Part shown: one piece after another, positions 1-7,628 of the stretch
Layout of the letters: each line of letters begins with the position of its first letter
How positions within the stretch are numbered: position 1 is the stretch's first letter
Assembly (NCBI GenBank): GCA_934675575.1
Contig: CAKUQQ010000009.1
Span: 1-64,000 of the forward strand
From: an uncultured Muribaculaceae bacterium
GTDB lineage: Bacteria; Bacteroidota; Bacteroidia; Bacteroidales; Muribaculaceae
Direction of reading: 5' to 3'
Length of the DNA stretch: 64,000 nucleotides
Position numbers and translations under genes: made by a program
The notes under the pieces: model-generated
Seen by the model: the letters and a program-made list of their open reading frames with translations, nothing else
Told to the model about the DNA's origin: nothing
Database searches by the model: none

Positions 1-1
1 C

Positions 2-1123
2 TTTACGGCCTTGACAAAGTTCACAAAGGCTGACGGCACAACAATAGACCTGACTCCTCACAATGTTGTGGGCTGGGGCGGTGACTCGCAGCAAAGCGTT
101 GGTGATATGTATGTGACGAAGTTTGACTTGAATGGCTATGCAGAGAAGACATTGACAACGACGGGCGTTGTGGAGTGTGAAACAATGCAAAAACTTTGTG
201 TGAAAGACGGCAAATTCTACTTGTTCTCTTCGGTTAAGAGTGCAAAGAACTCAATCTGCAAGGACTATAAGATTGGTGACAAGACCTATGAGGTGCCTGC
301 ATACGCCAGCGCACTTGTGGCAGAGCTTGACGAGAACTTGAACGTTAAGTGGTCGCGCCTTTTCAAGGGAAGTGAAAACGCAAAGAAAAGTACTGGTATT
401 CTGCAATATATGCATCTTAACAAAATTGATGATGACTTGTGGTTGACCGGTATGGGTCAATATACGTTGAGCAACGAAGATGGCACCAAAAAATTGGAAA
501 TGAAAGGCACAAACAACCAGGCATTCATCATTCGCTTGAATGCAGAAGACGGTGAATGGATTAACGCCGTTTCGGCACTTAAAGACTACACAACGGCAAT
601 CACAGGATACTTTGAATTGTTTGGCAGCGAAACCGACAAGAGCAAGGTGTGGGTGTATGGTTACAACTTTGGTGCTGACGGTGTGTTCTTGAGAGAATAT
701 AACAAAGACCTCACAACCGACAAGGACACCCAGGTGAAACTTATGAGCGGCGCAATGCCAACAGCATTTGCTTCGGCTGTAGATGGTGACAAGCTGTATA
801 TAGTGGCACGTGGCCGTGGCGACATTAAATTGACAGGTTTGGACCAGACGTTCTCTGTGTCAAAATTCGCTTCGATGTATGCTTGCTTCAAGTTGCCGTT
901 CAAGACATATACCGCAGTTGACGATGTGACGGCAAAGGCCGAGGCCAAGATTTATGGCACACAAGGCACACTGCACGTTGTTGCAGAGCAAGCTGCCACA
1001 GTGAATGTTTATAATCTGACAGGCTCGCTTGTGGCAAAACTCAATGTGGTGGCAGGTGACAACACCGTGGCTCTGCCGGCAGGCATCTACATTGCCAACG
1101 GCCAAAAGGTTGTGGTGCGATAA
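2..1123 (+). CDS. Secreted protein with T9SS-like C-terminal domain (5' truncated)
   Basis: The reading frame is open to the left window edge, so the N-terminus and any signal peptide are missing; the TTG at position 11 is not taken as a start. The visible ~370 residues are rich in short beta strands (repeats such as KVWVYGYNF and KLYIVARGRGD), which would suit a propeller-like or solenoid ligand-binding region, but I do not recognise a named domain. The last ~65 residues look like a type A T9SS sorting domain: a strand with VNVYNLTGSLVAKL, then LPAGIYIANGQKVVV. In that family the domain directs export across the outer membrane and is removed or anchored at the surface. A strong terminator follows at 1168-1211. 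The role of the N-terminal part is unknown. Confidence 0.7.
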   Translation, partial: FTALTKFTKADGTTIDLTPHNVVGWGGDSQQSVGDMYVTKFDLNGYAEKTLTTTGVVECETMQKLCVKDGKFYLFSSVKSAKNSICKDYKIGDKTYEVPAYASALVAELDENLNVKWSRLFKGSENAKKSTGILQYMHLNKIDDDLWLTGMGQYTLSNEDGTKKLEMKGTNNQAFIIRLNAEDGEWINAVSALKDYTTAITGYFELFGSETDKSKVWVYGYNFGADGVFLREYNKDLTTDKDTQVKLMSGAMPTAFASAVDGDKLYIVARGRGDIKLTGLDQTFSVSKFASMYACFKLPFKTYTAVDDVTAKAEAKIYGTQGTLHVVAEQAATVNVYNLTGSLVAKLNVVAGDNTVALPAGIYIANGQKVVVR

Positions 1124-1167
1124 GACGCTTTGCAGCTGAAGAAATAGATAATGATATGAATAACGGA

Positions 1168-1211
1168 GTGAGCCGTGTTGCCGTAAAGGCAGTCACGGCT
1201 CACTTGTTTTT
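1168..1211 (+). terminator. Rho-independent terminator
   Basis: Arms GTGAGCCGTG (1168-1177) and CACGGCTCAC (1194-1203) are perfectly complementary and are followed by TTGTTTTT. It ends transcription of the truncated upstream gene. The T-run also carries the -33 TTTG of the next promoter. Confidence 0.85.
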
Positions 1212-1242
1212 GCTTGTGTGATGTCGATTTTCATTAACTTTG
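1209..1242 (+). promoter_or_regulatory. Bacteroidota-type promoter with extended -7 region
   Basis: TTTG at 1209-1212 and TAACTTTG at 1235-1242 match the Bacteroidota -33/-7 consensus, with a slightly long 22-nt spacer. The 11 bases before the -7 box (TCGATTTTCAT, from 1224) recur at the promoters near 42.3 kb. Confidence 0.65.
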
Positions 1243-1273
1243 TGGAGTTGTAAGACTCGAATTTTGAGATTAT

Positions 1274-1696
1274 ATGATGAAGAAACGCACAAATGGACTT
1301 GTGATTGGCCTTGGCCTTGGCGCAATGTGTGCAGGGCTTGCGTGCTGCAGCCTGTTTGTGACCCCAGGACAGATGGCGAAAAAAAGTAGTTGTGCATCGC
1401 CTGCCGCTGCCGACACTGCACATCTGGAGGCGAATCCGCTTGACAAGGTGGTTGACAGCCACAGTCTGATAGTGTTTTATGACCCAAAAGTGGGGCGCGA
1501 ACATCTTGAAAAGGCTATTAAGGAATATGGCGCAAGGGTGATGTATGACTACAAGAACTTTAGCGGCATGGCCATAGCGTTGCCAAGCGGCAAAAACATG
1601 ATAGAGGCAAAACAGCATTTCAGCAAAGTGAAGGGTGTGACACAGGTGAATTTTAACCGAATTGCGCACCTTGACAGCGATGGCGCGGTGCAATAG
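1274..1696 (+). CDS. Small lipoprotein with inhibitor-I9-like domain
   Basis: 140 residues. A hydrophobic N-terminal segment (about residues 8-22) leads to a lipobox-like LACC, so a lipoprotein or secreted protein is likely. After a Ser/Ala/Asp-rich linker, residues ~60-130 follow the pattern of the peptidase inhibitor I9 (subtilisin propeptide) fold: DSHSLIVFYDPKVG, a helix, an ARVMYDYKNFSGMAIALP strand pair, a second helix, then KGVTQVNFNRI. I9 domains normally sit in front of subtilases and act as chaperone/inhibitor. Here the domain stands alone with no protease next to it, so inhibition of a protease encoded elsewhere is inference. The ATG at 1277 is an equally possible start. The gene has its own promoter (1209-1242). 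Confidence 0.6.
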   Translation: MMKKRTNGLVIGLGLGAMCAGLACCSLFVTPGQMAKKSSCASPAAADTAHLEANPLDKVVDSHSLIVFYDPKVGREHLEKAIKEYGARVMYDYKNFSGMAIALPSGKNMIEAKQHFSKVKGVTQVNFNRIAHLDSDGAVQ

Positions 1697-1746
1697 CAGC
1701 CAAATGTGGCAAAAAATGCTAAAAAGCGATAAAATGACAAATCACG

Positions 1747-1778
1747 TTTGTGGTTGTGAATGTATTGCACTATCTTTG
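1747..1778 (+). promoter_or_regulatory. Bacteroidota-type promoter
   Basis: TTTG (1747-1750), a 20-nt spacer and TATCTTTG (1771-1778): an exact match to the -33/-7 consensus. It lies 36 bases before the lipoprotein start at 1814. Confidence 0.8.
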
Positions 1779-1813
1779 GATAGAAAAGGGTAAAGAACTG
1801 ATAAAAATGTAAT

Positions 1814-3496
1814 ATGATGAGAAAAGGTCTGATTTTGACAGCAGCTGTGGGGTGCATGGTGCTCACTGGCTGCAATAAAAAGATGAGTGATTTTAAGGCT
1901 GAGTATTTTTCGACCAACCCCAACCCTCTGGCTGTGGTGGGCGAAAAAGTGCCAGCAACCGTTACCGCTAACATACCTCAAAAATTCTTCCAGAAGAATG
2001 CCGAGGTGACAGTGACTCCAACCCTTGTGTATGCCGGCAAGGAGAGCAAGTCGAACCCAAGCATGATGCAGGGCGAGAAGGTGCGCGGCAACTATCCGGT
2101 GGTGTCGTATGCCAATGGCGGAACAGTGACAATCCCAGCCAATTATGATTATGAGGCCGACATGCAGAGCAGCGACCTCTACCTTGACTTCAACGTGAAA
2201 CAGGGCAAGAAGACTTACACGCTGCCACGCGTGAAGGTGGCAAAGGGCGTGGTTTCGACCGCTACGCTTGCCGATGCCGCTACCGTGACTCCGGCTGTGG
2301 CTCCCGACAAATTTCAGCGCATAATCAACGAAAAATATAGTGCTGACATTAAATTCCTTATTAACCAGACGAATATCCGCGCAAGCGAGTTGCGTCAGGC
2401 AAGTCTTGGCGACCTGCACAAGACCATCAAGGAGGCTCAAAAAGACGCTAAAAAAGAGGTTGAGGGAATCAACATCTCTTCGTATGCCTCACCTGAAGGC
2501 GGTGTGAAACTCAACACACGCATAGCTTCGGGCCGTGAGAAAAACACTCAGGCATATCTTAACAAAGAGTTGAAGAAAAACAAGATTTCAGAAACCGGAA
2601 ATTTGACAGCCGACTTCACTGCTCAAGACTGGGACGGATTCCAAAAACTGGTGAGCGCAAGCAATATCCAAGACAAAGACTTGATTTTGAGTGTGCTGTC
2701 GATGTATAAAGACCCGGAGAAGCGCGAGCGTGAAATTCGCAACCTGTCGTCGGTGTTTGACCAACTGGCAAAAGAGGTGTTGCCAAAACTGCGCTATTCT
2801 CGCCTCACTGCCTCTATCAACACCATTGGCAAGACTGACGAGGAAATGAAAGAAGCTTATGAGAAAGACCCTGCCACTCTCAATGTGGAGGAGCTGCTCT
2901 ATTATGCCAACACATTGACCGGCAACGACAAGGCTAAGGCCTATAAGGAGTGTACCGAGGTGTATCCTAACGATTATCGCGGCTACAACAACTTGGGCTT
3001 GTGCCAATATAAGGCTAAAGACTACAAGAGCGCAAAGGCAAACTTTGAGAAGGCCGCAAGCTTGAATCCTCAAAGCAATGAGGCTAAGATGAACCTCGGC
3101 TTGTGCTCGCTGCTGGCACGCAACTATGAGGATGCCAACCAGAAACTCGGCAGCGCTGCCGGTGTGAAGGAACTTGGCGAGGCTTTGGGTGTGTATTATA
3201 TCAAGACTGGTGACTACAATGCCGCTGTTAACGCTTTTGGCGATGCCAAGACCAACAATGCTGCTCTGGCTCAAATCTTGACTAAGGACTATAGCAAGGC
3301 TAAGAACACTCTGGCCGCTATTGTGGAGCCTGACGCTGTGACATATTATCTGATGGCTTTGCTTGGCGCACGCACCAACAACGAGAGCATGGTGACAAGC
3401 AATTTGCGTCAGGCCGTGAAGCTTGACAGCAAATTGGCTTCGCGCGCTAAGAATGACTTGGAGTTTGCCAAGTTTAACCTTTCGGGTGTTATTTGA
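1814..3496 (+). CDS. OmpA-like/TPR envelope lipoprotein
   Basis: 560 residues. The N-terminus ends in VLTGC (Cys at about residue 20), a clear lipobox. Residues ~25-150 are a beta-rich region. Residues ~175-300 carry an OmpA-C-like signature (NISSYASPEGG, followed by RIASGREKNTQAYL), which in that family contacts peptidoglycan. From ~residue 340 to the end there are tetratricopeptide repeats, e.g. GYNNLGLCQYKAKDYKSAK and EAKMNLGLCSLLARNYEDA. This arrangement is common in Bacteroidales and suggests an envelope scaffold facing the periplasm. The gene is monocistronic, with a consensus promoter upstream and a terminator at 3517-3553. The exact function is not known. Confidence 0.8.
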   Translation: MMRKGLILTAAVGCMVLTGCNKKMSDFKAEYFSTNPNPLAVVGEKVPATVTANIPQKFFQKNAEVTVTPTLVYAGKESKSNPSMMQGEKVRGNYPVVSYANGGTVTIPANYDYEADMQSSDLYLDFNVKQGKKTYTLPRVKVAKGVVSTATLADAATVTPAVAPDKFQRIINEKYSADIKFLINQTNIRASELRQASLGDLHKTIKEAQKDAKKEVEGINISSYASPEGGVKLNTRIASGREKNTQAYLNKELKKNKISETGNLTADFTAQDWDGFQKLVSASNIQDKDLILSVLSMYKDPEKREREIRNLSSVFDQLAKEVLPKLRYSRLTASINTIGKTDEEMKEAYEKDPATLNVEELLYYANTLTGNDKAKAYKECTEVYPNDYRGYNNLGLCQYKAKDYKSAKANFEKAASLNPQSNEAKMNLGLCSLLARNYEDANQKLGSAAGVKELGEALGVYYIKTGDYNAAVNAFGDAKTNNAALAQILTKDYSKAKNTLAAIVEPDAVTYYLMALLGARTNNESMVTSNLRQAVKLDSKLASRAKNDLEFAKFNLSGVI

Positions 3497-3516
3497 AATA
3501 AATCATAAAGAATAGT

Positions 3517-3553
3517 AAATCGGAGTTCTGCGGTGCAGAGCTCCGATTTTTTT
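3517..3553 (+). terminator. Rho-independent terminator
   Basis: A 15-bp stem with one G-T wobble (arms 3517-3531 and 3535-3549) and a 3-base loop is followed by a run of T. It ends the TPR lipoprotein transcript and marks the left border of the repeat region. Confidence 0.9.
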
Positions 3554-3607
3554 GTTGGAGCTATACGCGTACCAGTCGGCACGCAGTTGGGTGGAGTGAC
3601 AGTGTGT

Positions 3608-3670
3608 CCCCTGACCGTCGCTGCCGCTCCTCAGTCAGGGGTTAACAATATACATGTGCCTCCGGCACAT
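3608..3670 (+). repeat. Hairpin pair B-C, direct copy 1
   Basis: CCCCTGAC (3608-3615) pairs with GTCAGGGG (3634-3641), and ATGTGCC (3654-3660) pairs with GGCACAT (3664-3670), separated by GTTAACAATATAC. The same order recurs at 4094-4155 with one base deleted in the B loop. Confidence 0.85.
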
Positions 3671-3685
3671 CGCCGCCTGTGGTGC

Positions 3686-3860
3686 GGTCACGGAGGGGGC
3701 TGTGTGGTCATGGAGGGGACTGCGTGGTCATGGAGGTGGCTGCACGGTCATGGAGGGGACTGCGTGGTCATGGAGGGGGCTGCATGGTCGTGGTGGGGGT
3801 GTGTGGTCATTCTGGGGTGTGTGGCATGGTGGTGGCTGTGTGGTGATGGTGTGTTGGCCA
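3686..3860 (+). repeat. G-rich tandem repeat, ~20-bp period
   Basis: Units begin with GGTCA/GGTCG at 3686, 3706, 3726, 3746, 3766, 3786 and 3805; the first five are exactly 20 bp long, in the form GGTCATGGAGGGGACTGCGT, and later ones drift and shorten. The plus strand is strongly G-rich. A period of 20 is not a multiple of 3, which argues against protein-coding selection. The second module has only a contracted, degenerate version. Confidence 0.85.
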
Positions 3861-3925
3861 TGGAGCAATGTTGGGGTGTGGAGCGGTGTGGGGGGAGAGC
3901 CCTGGAGGGGCTCGTCTGTGGTTAT

Positions 3926-4002
3926 CCCCCGACTGAGGAGCGGTAGCGACGGTCGGGGGTGATTGTTGTCGCAGAGTGAATGCGTGCCGAAGGTACGCGT
4001 AT
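3926..4002 (-). repeat. Inverted partial copy of elements B and A
   Basis: On the minus strand this reads A then B. The B stem is CCCCCGAC/GTCGGGGG instead of CCCCTGAC/GTCAGGGG, so one T-A pair has become C-G on both arms together. The loop differs at one further base. Hairpin C and the array are not recognisable in this copy. Confidence 0.8.
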
Positions 4003-4049
4003 AGCTTTATGGCGTGGTGTCGCTATGTGTGATGCGTGTGGTTGGTGTG

Positions 4050-4284
4050 ATACGCGTACCTGTCGGCACGCTGTTCCTTGATGGTGGCGCATACCCCTGA
4101 CCGTCGCTGCGCTCCTCAGTCAGGGGTTAACAATATACATGTGCCTCCGGCACATCGCCGCCTGTGGTGCGGTCACGGAGGGGCTGTGTGGTCATGCTGG
4201 GGTTTGTGGCCATGGTGGTGGCTGCGCAGTCGTGGTGGTGGCTGCACGGTCATGGTGGGGTGGCCATGGAGCAATGCTGGGGTG
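4050..4284 (+). repeat. Direct copy 2 of the repeat module
   Basis: It repeats A (4050-4071), B (4094-4126), C (4139-4155) and the conserved stretch up to GGTCACGGAGG, followed by a shortened, diverged G-rich array and the end motif GGCCATGGAGCAATG (from 4262). It stops about 95 bp before the Sel1 gene. Confidence 0.85.
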
Positions 4285-4378
4285 GATTAAACTTTTGGGG
4301 TAAAAAGGTATCTAATGTTTTGAATTGCAAAATTTTTTACGACATTTGCAAAAGGAAAAATAAATTAATAAGAAGAAT

Positions 4379-5143
4379 ATGAAAAAATTATTGTTATCAG
4401 TTTGTGCATTGGCACTTGCGTTTGGTGTTCAAGCTCAAAAAGCCCAGAAAACGCAGAGCGATGCCGAACTTGGCAAGAAATGGTATGTGGCAGAACGCTA
4501 CTCAAAGGCTTTGCCTTATTTGGAGAGAGCTTCGGAAGCAGGTGACGTGGACAGCAAGGCTCGCCTTGCCTATATGATTTACACGGCACAAGTGCCAGAG
4601 TACAGCATGGACCAGGACGAGGCCATGAATATGCTCGACGAGTGCATAGAGAAGGGCTCTACATTGGCAATGGAACGGAAGGGCATGTGCTTGCTGGCTT
4701 TTCCGCCTGAAACAAAGGAAAACCGTCTGCAAGCCATTGAAATCTTGAAAGAGGCTTCGGAAAAGGGCAGCAGTGACGCTTCGGCAAATCTCTTTAACGC
4801 CTACGCAAACGGCATAACATCGTATGCTCGCAATGAGGTGTATGTGGAGCCTAACGACTCGCTGGCACTCGTGTATATTAAAAAGGCTTGTGAACAGGGC
4901 AACCAGACCGGCAAGGCATTTGTGGGTCTTTACACATATAAGGGCACCAAGGGCTACACCCAGGATAAGGCTGCCGGTGTGAAAATGATGGAGGAGGCCA
5001 ACGCCATGAGCACCCGCTTCTTTGCCACCGACTGTTTTGAGCCGGCAAAGGCTCTGGTGGAGTATTACAAGGCTAACGGCCAGACTGCAAAGGCTACGCC
5101 GATAGTGACTCTGCTCAAGAAATTCCATCCGACGGAATATTAA
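4379..5143 (+). CDS. Secreted Sel1-repeat protein
   Basis: 254 residues. A standard signal peptide ends at about residue 20 (ALAFGVQAQ). The rest is a chain of Sel1-like (TPR-related) helical hairpins, recognisable from patterns such as YLERASEAGDVDSKARLAYM, AIEILKEASEKGSSDASANL and YIKKACEQGNQTGKAFVGLY. Sel1 proteins are protein-protein interaction scaffolds; this one should act in the periplasm or at the outer membrane. No catalytic motif is visible. It is followed 31 bp later by the GYF/CD225 gene in the same direction, so the two are probably co-transcribed. The upstream flank is the repeat region, leaving about 95 bp for its promoter. Confidence 0.8.
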   Translation: MKKLLLSVCALALAFGVQAQKAQKTQSDAELGKKWYVAERYSKALPYLERASEAGDVDSKARLAYMIYTAQVPEYSMDQDEAMNMLDECIEKGSTLAMERKGMCLLAFPPETKENRLQAIEILKEASEKGSSDASANLFNAYANGITSYARNEVYVEPNDSLALVYIKKACEQGNQTGKAFVGLYTYKGTKGYTQDKAAGVKMMEEANAMSTRFFATDCFEPAKALVEYYKANGQTAKATPIVTLLKKFHPTEY

Positions 5144-5174
5144 ATAGTTAACCACAAAACACGCTAATTAAGAT

Positions 5175-5720
5175 ATGTTATATTATTATGCTTTGGGCGG
5201 CAAGCAACTTGGCCCTGTGGAAGAGGGCAAGCTTGTGGCTATGGGCGTGACCCGCAACACCCTGGTGTGGTGTGAGGGCATGACCGAGTGGCAACCGGCA
5301 GGCAGTGTGGCCGCGCTGCAATATTTGTTTGACCCTGGTGTGCAAACGCCACCGCCACCAGGTCAGCCGCAACAACCGCAACAAGCTGCCTACGCGCAGC
5401 CTCAAAACTATGCTCCCATGCCCAAGACGTGGCAAGTAGAGGCTCTGGTGATTACGCTGGTGTCGTTTTTGTGCTGCTCAAACCTGATTTCGGGTGTTAT
5501 AGGCATTGTGGCTCTGGTGAAGTCGGGCAGCGTGTCGAGCGCATATCGCATGGGCAACTATGCCGCAGCGCAAGAAGCCTCGCAAGAAGCCGGACGCTTG
5601 ACAAAGATTGCCTTTTGGGTGGCAATAGGCTGGGTGTTGCTGCTGATGGTGTTGATAGGAATTTTTGCGGCAAGTGCCGGAGGAATATTAGCTCTTGCTG
5701 ACTCCACCATGCCTTGCTGA
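5175..5720 (+). CDS. GYF_2 (DUF4339)/CD225-like membrane protein
   Basis: 181 residues in three parts. Residues 1-55 are a GYF_2-type domain: YYYALGGKQLGPVEEGKL, then VWCEGMTEWQPAG. Residues ~56-90 are a Pro/Gln-rich linker. Residues ~92-180 hold two membrane segments in a CD225/dispanin-like arrangement (a hydrophobic segment with two Cys, a loop with SSAYRMGNYAAAQEASQEA, a second hydrophobic segment). GYF-like domains usually bind proline-rich peptides, so the linker could be a self- or partner-binding site; this is inference. A paralogue with the same plan lies at 42435-43004. Cellular role unknown. Confidence 0.75.
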   Translation: MLYYYALGGKQLGPVEEGKLVAMGVTRNTLVWCEGMTEWQPAGSVAALQYLFDPGVQTPPPPGQPQQPQQAAYAQPQNYAPMPKTWQVEALVITLVSFLCCSNLISGVIGIVALVKSGSVSSAYRMGNYAAAQEASQEAGRLTKIAFWVAIGWVLLLMVLIGIFAASAGGILALADSTMPC

Positions 5721-5756
5721 CAAGCAGCAACGGCTTAGAAAGGGAATTATGTAAAG

Positions 5757-5795
5757 AAAAAGATGTGGCGACGGCTGTTTGTCCACATCTTTTTT
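5757..5795 (+). terminator. Rho-independent terminator
   Basis: Arms AAAAGATGTGG (5758-5768) and CCACATCTTTT (5783-5793) with a 14-base loop and trailing T-run. It closes the Sel1-GYF unit. Confidence 0.85.
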
Positions 5796-5801
5796 GTCTT
5801 T

Positions 5802-5835
5802 TTTGTTGTTTTGCATATAATTATGTATAAATTTG
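5802..5835 (+). promoter_or_regulatory. Bacteroidota-type promoter
   Basis: TAAATTTG at 5828-5835, with TTTG at 5802-5805 (spacer 22) or GTTG at 5805-5808 (spacer 19). It lies upstream of the CoA-transferase. Confidence 0.65.
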
Positions 5836-5902
5836 CAGAGGAGCTTGCAGACTCCAAATGACACATACAATTAAAAACTATAAAACAAACAATAGAAAAA
5901 AG

Positions 5903-7405
5903 ATGATTTATCCAGTATTTACTCCCGAAGAGGCCGCAGAATACATTCAGAACGGAATGACGATAGGCGTTTCGGGATTTACTATTCCAGGCAACCCTAA
6001 AGTGATTCCGCCGGCAATAGCCCAAAAGGCACTCCGCGAGCATGAGGCAGGACGTGAATTCAAGGTGAACATATTGAGTGGCGCATCGAGCAACGACCAG
6101 ACCGACGGTGAGCTGTCGAGAGCACACGCCATCAACATGCGTGCGCCTTATCAGTCGAGTTCGGAGCTGCGCAAGCGCATCAATGGACACGAACTGCACT
6201 ATAACGACCGCCACTTGAGCGAGATGGCCGAAGAATTCCGCAAGGGCTTCTGGGGTAAGATGGACGTGGCCATAATAGAGGCACAGAGCATAACCGACGA
6301 CGGCGAGATAGTGCTTGGCACTGCCGTGGGCAATTCGCCCACATGGCTGCAGTGTGCCGACAAGGTGATGGTGGAGATTAACGACCAGATTCCGGAGACG
6401 ATACGCGGTCTGCACGACATATATGTGCCGCTCGACCCGCCTTATCGCCGCGAGATACCTATCTACACGCCTCACGACAGGGCCGGCTCGGCAACAGCCC
6501 ACGTTGACCCCAAGAAGGTGCTGTGTGTGGTTCACTCGTCGATGCCGCTTGGCAAGAACACTCCGTTCACGCCAGTTGACGACACCACGCTCAAGATAGG
6601 CGCAAACGTGTGCGACTTCTTGGTGAACGAGATGAAGCAGGGCCGCATGCCCAAGTCGTTCCTGCCGGTGCAGAGCGGTGTGGGCAACATAGCCAACGCC
6701 GTGCTCGACGCTCTGGACAAGAGCACCGACATACCATCGTTTGAAATCTACACCGAGGTGGCACAAGACACCGTGCTCAAGCTGCTTGAGAGCGGCCGTT
6801 GCCGCTTTGCCAGCACATGCTCGCTGACCATGAGCCACGACAAGGTGATGGAATTTTTTGACAACATAGACAAGCTGCACGACAAGCTGCTCATGCGTCC
6901 GAGCGAAATCAGCAACAACCCGGAGGTAATCAGACGTCTGGGTGTGATTTCCATGAACACGGCCATTGAGGTTGACCTGTTTGGCAATGTGAACTCATCG
7001 CACATCAGCGGAACCAAACTGATGAACGGAATAGGCGGCAGCGGCGACTTCACGCGTAATGCCTATGTGAGCATTTTCTTGTGCCCGTCAATCAAGAAAG
7101 ACGACTGCATAAGCACCATAGTGCCTATGGTGACTCATGTGGACCACACGATACACTCCGTAGATGTAATCATTACTGACCAGGGTGTGGCCGACTTGCG
7201 CGCTAAAGACCCGATTCAGGCAGCCGAGGAAATCATAGCGCATGCAGCCGCTCCGGAATATCGTCCGCTGCTGCGCGAATACTTGAAGCTGTCGAAGGGC
7301 GGCCACATAGTGCAAAACCTTGACTTGGCATTGTCGTTCCACCGCACACTGCAAAAGGAGGGTGACATGCGCAAGACTGACTACAGCAAATATATGACAG
7401 ACTGA
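5903..7405 (+). CDS. Acetyl-CoA hydrolase/transferase family (succinate:acetate-type CoA-transferase)
   Basis: 500 residues from the ATG at 5903, where homology begins (MIYPVFTPEEAAEYI); the in-frame ATG at 5858 would add 15 unlikely residues. It has both CoA-transferase halves: an N-terminal part with GVSGFTIPGNPK, and a C-terminal part with the catalytic glutamate in FEIYTEVAQD (E285 from this start) and a glycine-rich GTKLMNGIGGSGDF loop. The family moves CoA between short-chain acids through a glutamyl-CoA thioester. In Bacteroidales a succinyl-CoA:acetate or propionate role in fermentation is likely, but 4-hydroxybutyrate or propionate preference cannot be excluded. It is monocistronic with its own promoter. 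Confidence 0.88.
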   Translation: MIYPVFTPEEAAEYIQNGMTIGVSGFTIPGNPKVIPPAIAQKALREHEAGREFKVNILSGASSNDQTDGELSRAHAINMRAPYQSSSELRKRINGHELHYNDRHLSEMAEEFRKGFWGKMDVAIIEAQSITDDGEIVLGTAVGNSPTWLQCADKVMVEINDQIPETIRGLHDIYVPLDPPYRREIPIYTPHDRAGSATAHVDPKKVLCVVHSSMPLGKNTPFTPVDDTTLKIGANVCDFLVNEMKQGRMPKSFLPVQSGVGNIANAVLDALDKSTDIPSFEIYTEVAQDTVLKLLESGRCRFASTCSLTMSHDKVMEFFDNIDKLHDKLLMRPSEISNNPEVIRRLGVISMNTAIEVDLFGNVNSSHISGTKLMNGIGGSGDFTRNAYVSIFLCPSIKKDDCISTIVPMVTHVDHTIHSVDVIITDQGVADLRAKDPIQAAEEIIAHAAAPEYRPLLREYLKLSKGGHIVQNLDLALSFHRTLQKEGDMRKTDYSKYMTD

Positions 7406-7493
7406 TGCGGCAAGTGGCGCGCGTGCGCGCTGCCGCAACCGGCATAGTGGGGAAGAAAGTGGCTCGTGGAGCGGCGTTCTCCCCCACATTTTT
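7406..7493 (+). terminator. GC-rich hairpin and probable terminator
   Basis: A strong hairpin (TGCGGCA...TGCCGCA around a GCGCGC/GCGCGC core, 7407-7437) directly follows the CoA-transferase stop. A second, looser stem (GTGGGGA.../...CCCCCAC) ends in CATTTTTG at about 7487-7493. Either could stop transcription; the second has the T-run. Confidence 0.55.
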
Positions 7494-7534
7494 GTGCTGC
7501 AATAGAGGCGGCGATGCAAAGAATTGTGAAAAGG

Positions 7535-7566
7535 GTTGACAAACGGACTATATTGTTGTAATTTTG
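7535..7566 (+). promoter_or_regulatory. Bacteroidota-type promoter
   Basis: GTTG (7535-7538), a 20-nt spacer and TAATTTTG (7559-7566). It probably drives the DUF3098-uppP-truB-queA run. Confidence 0.7.
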
Positions 7567-7628
7567 CAGACAAATTGGATTAAAGTGGCGTGTTGTGCCG
7601 CTTTGCAAAATATTAAAAACAACTGACA

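Larger units (their letters stand above)
3554..4320. repeat. Complex non-coding repeat region (two direct copies, one inverted partial copy)
   Basis: Three sub-elements recur here. A, about 21 bp with ATACGCGTACC-GTCGGCACGC, lies at 3563-3584 (+), 3982-4002 (-) and 4050-4071 (+). B, a 33-34 bp hairpin with outer arms CCCCTGAC/GTCAGGGG, lies at 3608-3641 (+), 3926-3959 (-) and 4094-4126 (+). C, the hairpin ATGTGCC-TCC-GGCACAT, lies at 3654-3670 and 4139-4155. Direct copies then enter a G-rich array with a period near 20 bp (3686-3860; shorter at 4170-4260) and end in GGCCATGGAGCAATG. The first direct unit and the inverted unit face each other across about 440 bp. No credible gene is present; open frames here come from the repeats. 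Confidence 0.85.

Noticed and set aside
11..1123. TTG at position 11 as a true start
   Set aside because: The frame is open to the window edge and there is no signal peptide, so the gene is truncated.
3686..3860. Tandem array as a CRISPR
   Set aside because: There are no unique spacers; units abut each other and no cas genes are present.
3533..3962. Two long overlapping open frames with His-Gly and Trp-rich repeats
   Set aside because: Both frames are open because the ~20-bp G-rich array lacks stops; the period is not a multiple of three, there is no ribosome-binding site, and the frames run through structured repeats.
4078..4382. Open frames in the second repeat copy
   Set aside because: Same cause; they reproduce the repeat-encoded peptide of copy 1 (PQSGVNNIHVPPAHRRLW) and end in the Sel1 promoter area.
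5747..6880. 377-residue open frame opposite the CoA-transferase
   Set aside because: Antisense shadow; it runs through the terminator and promoter region of real genes.
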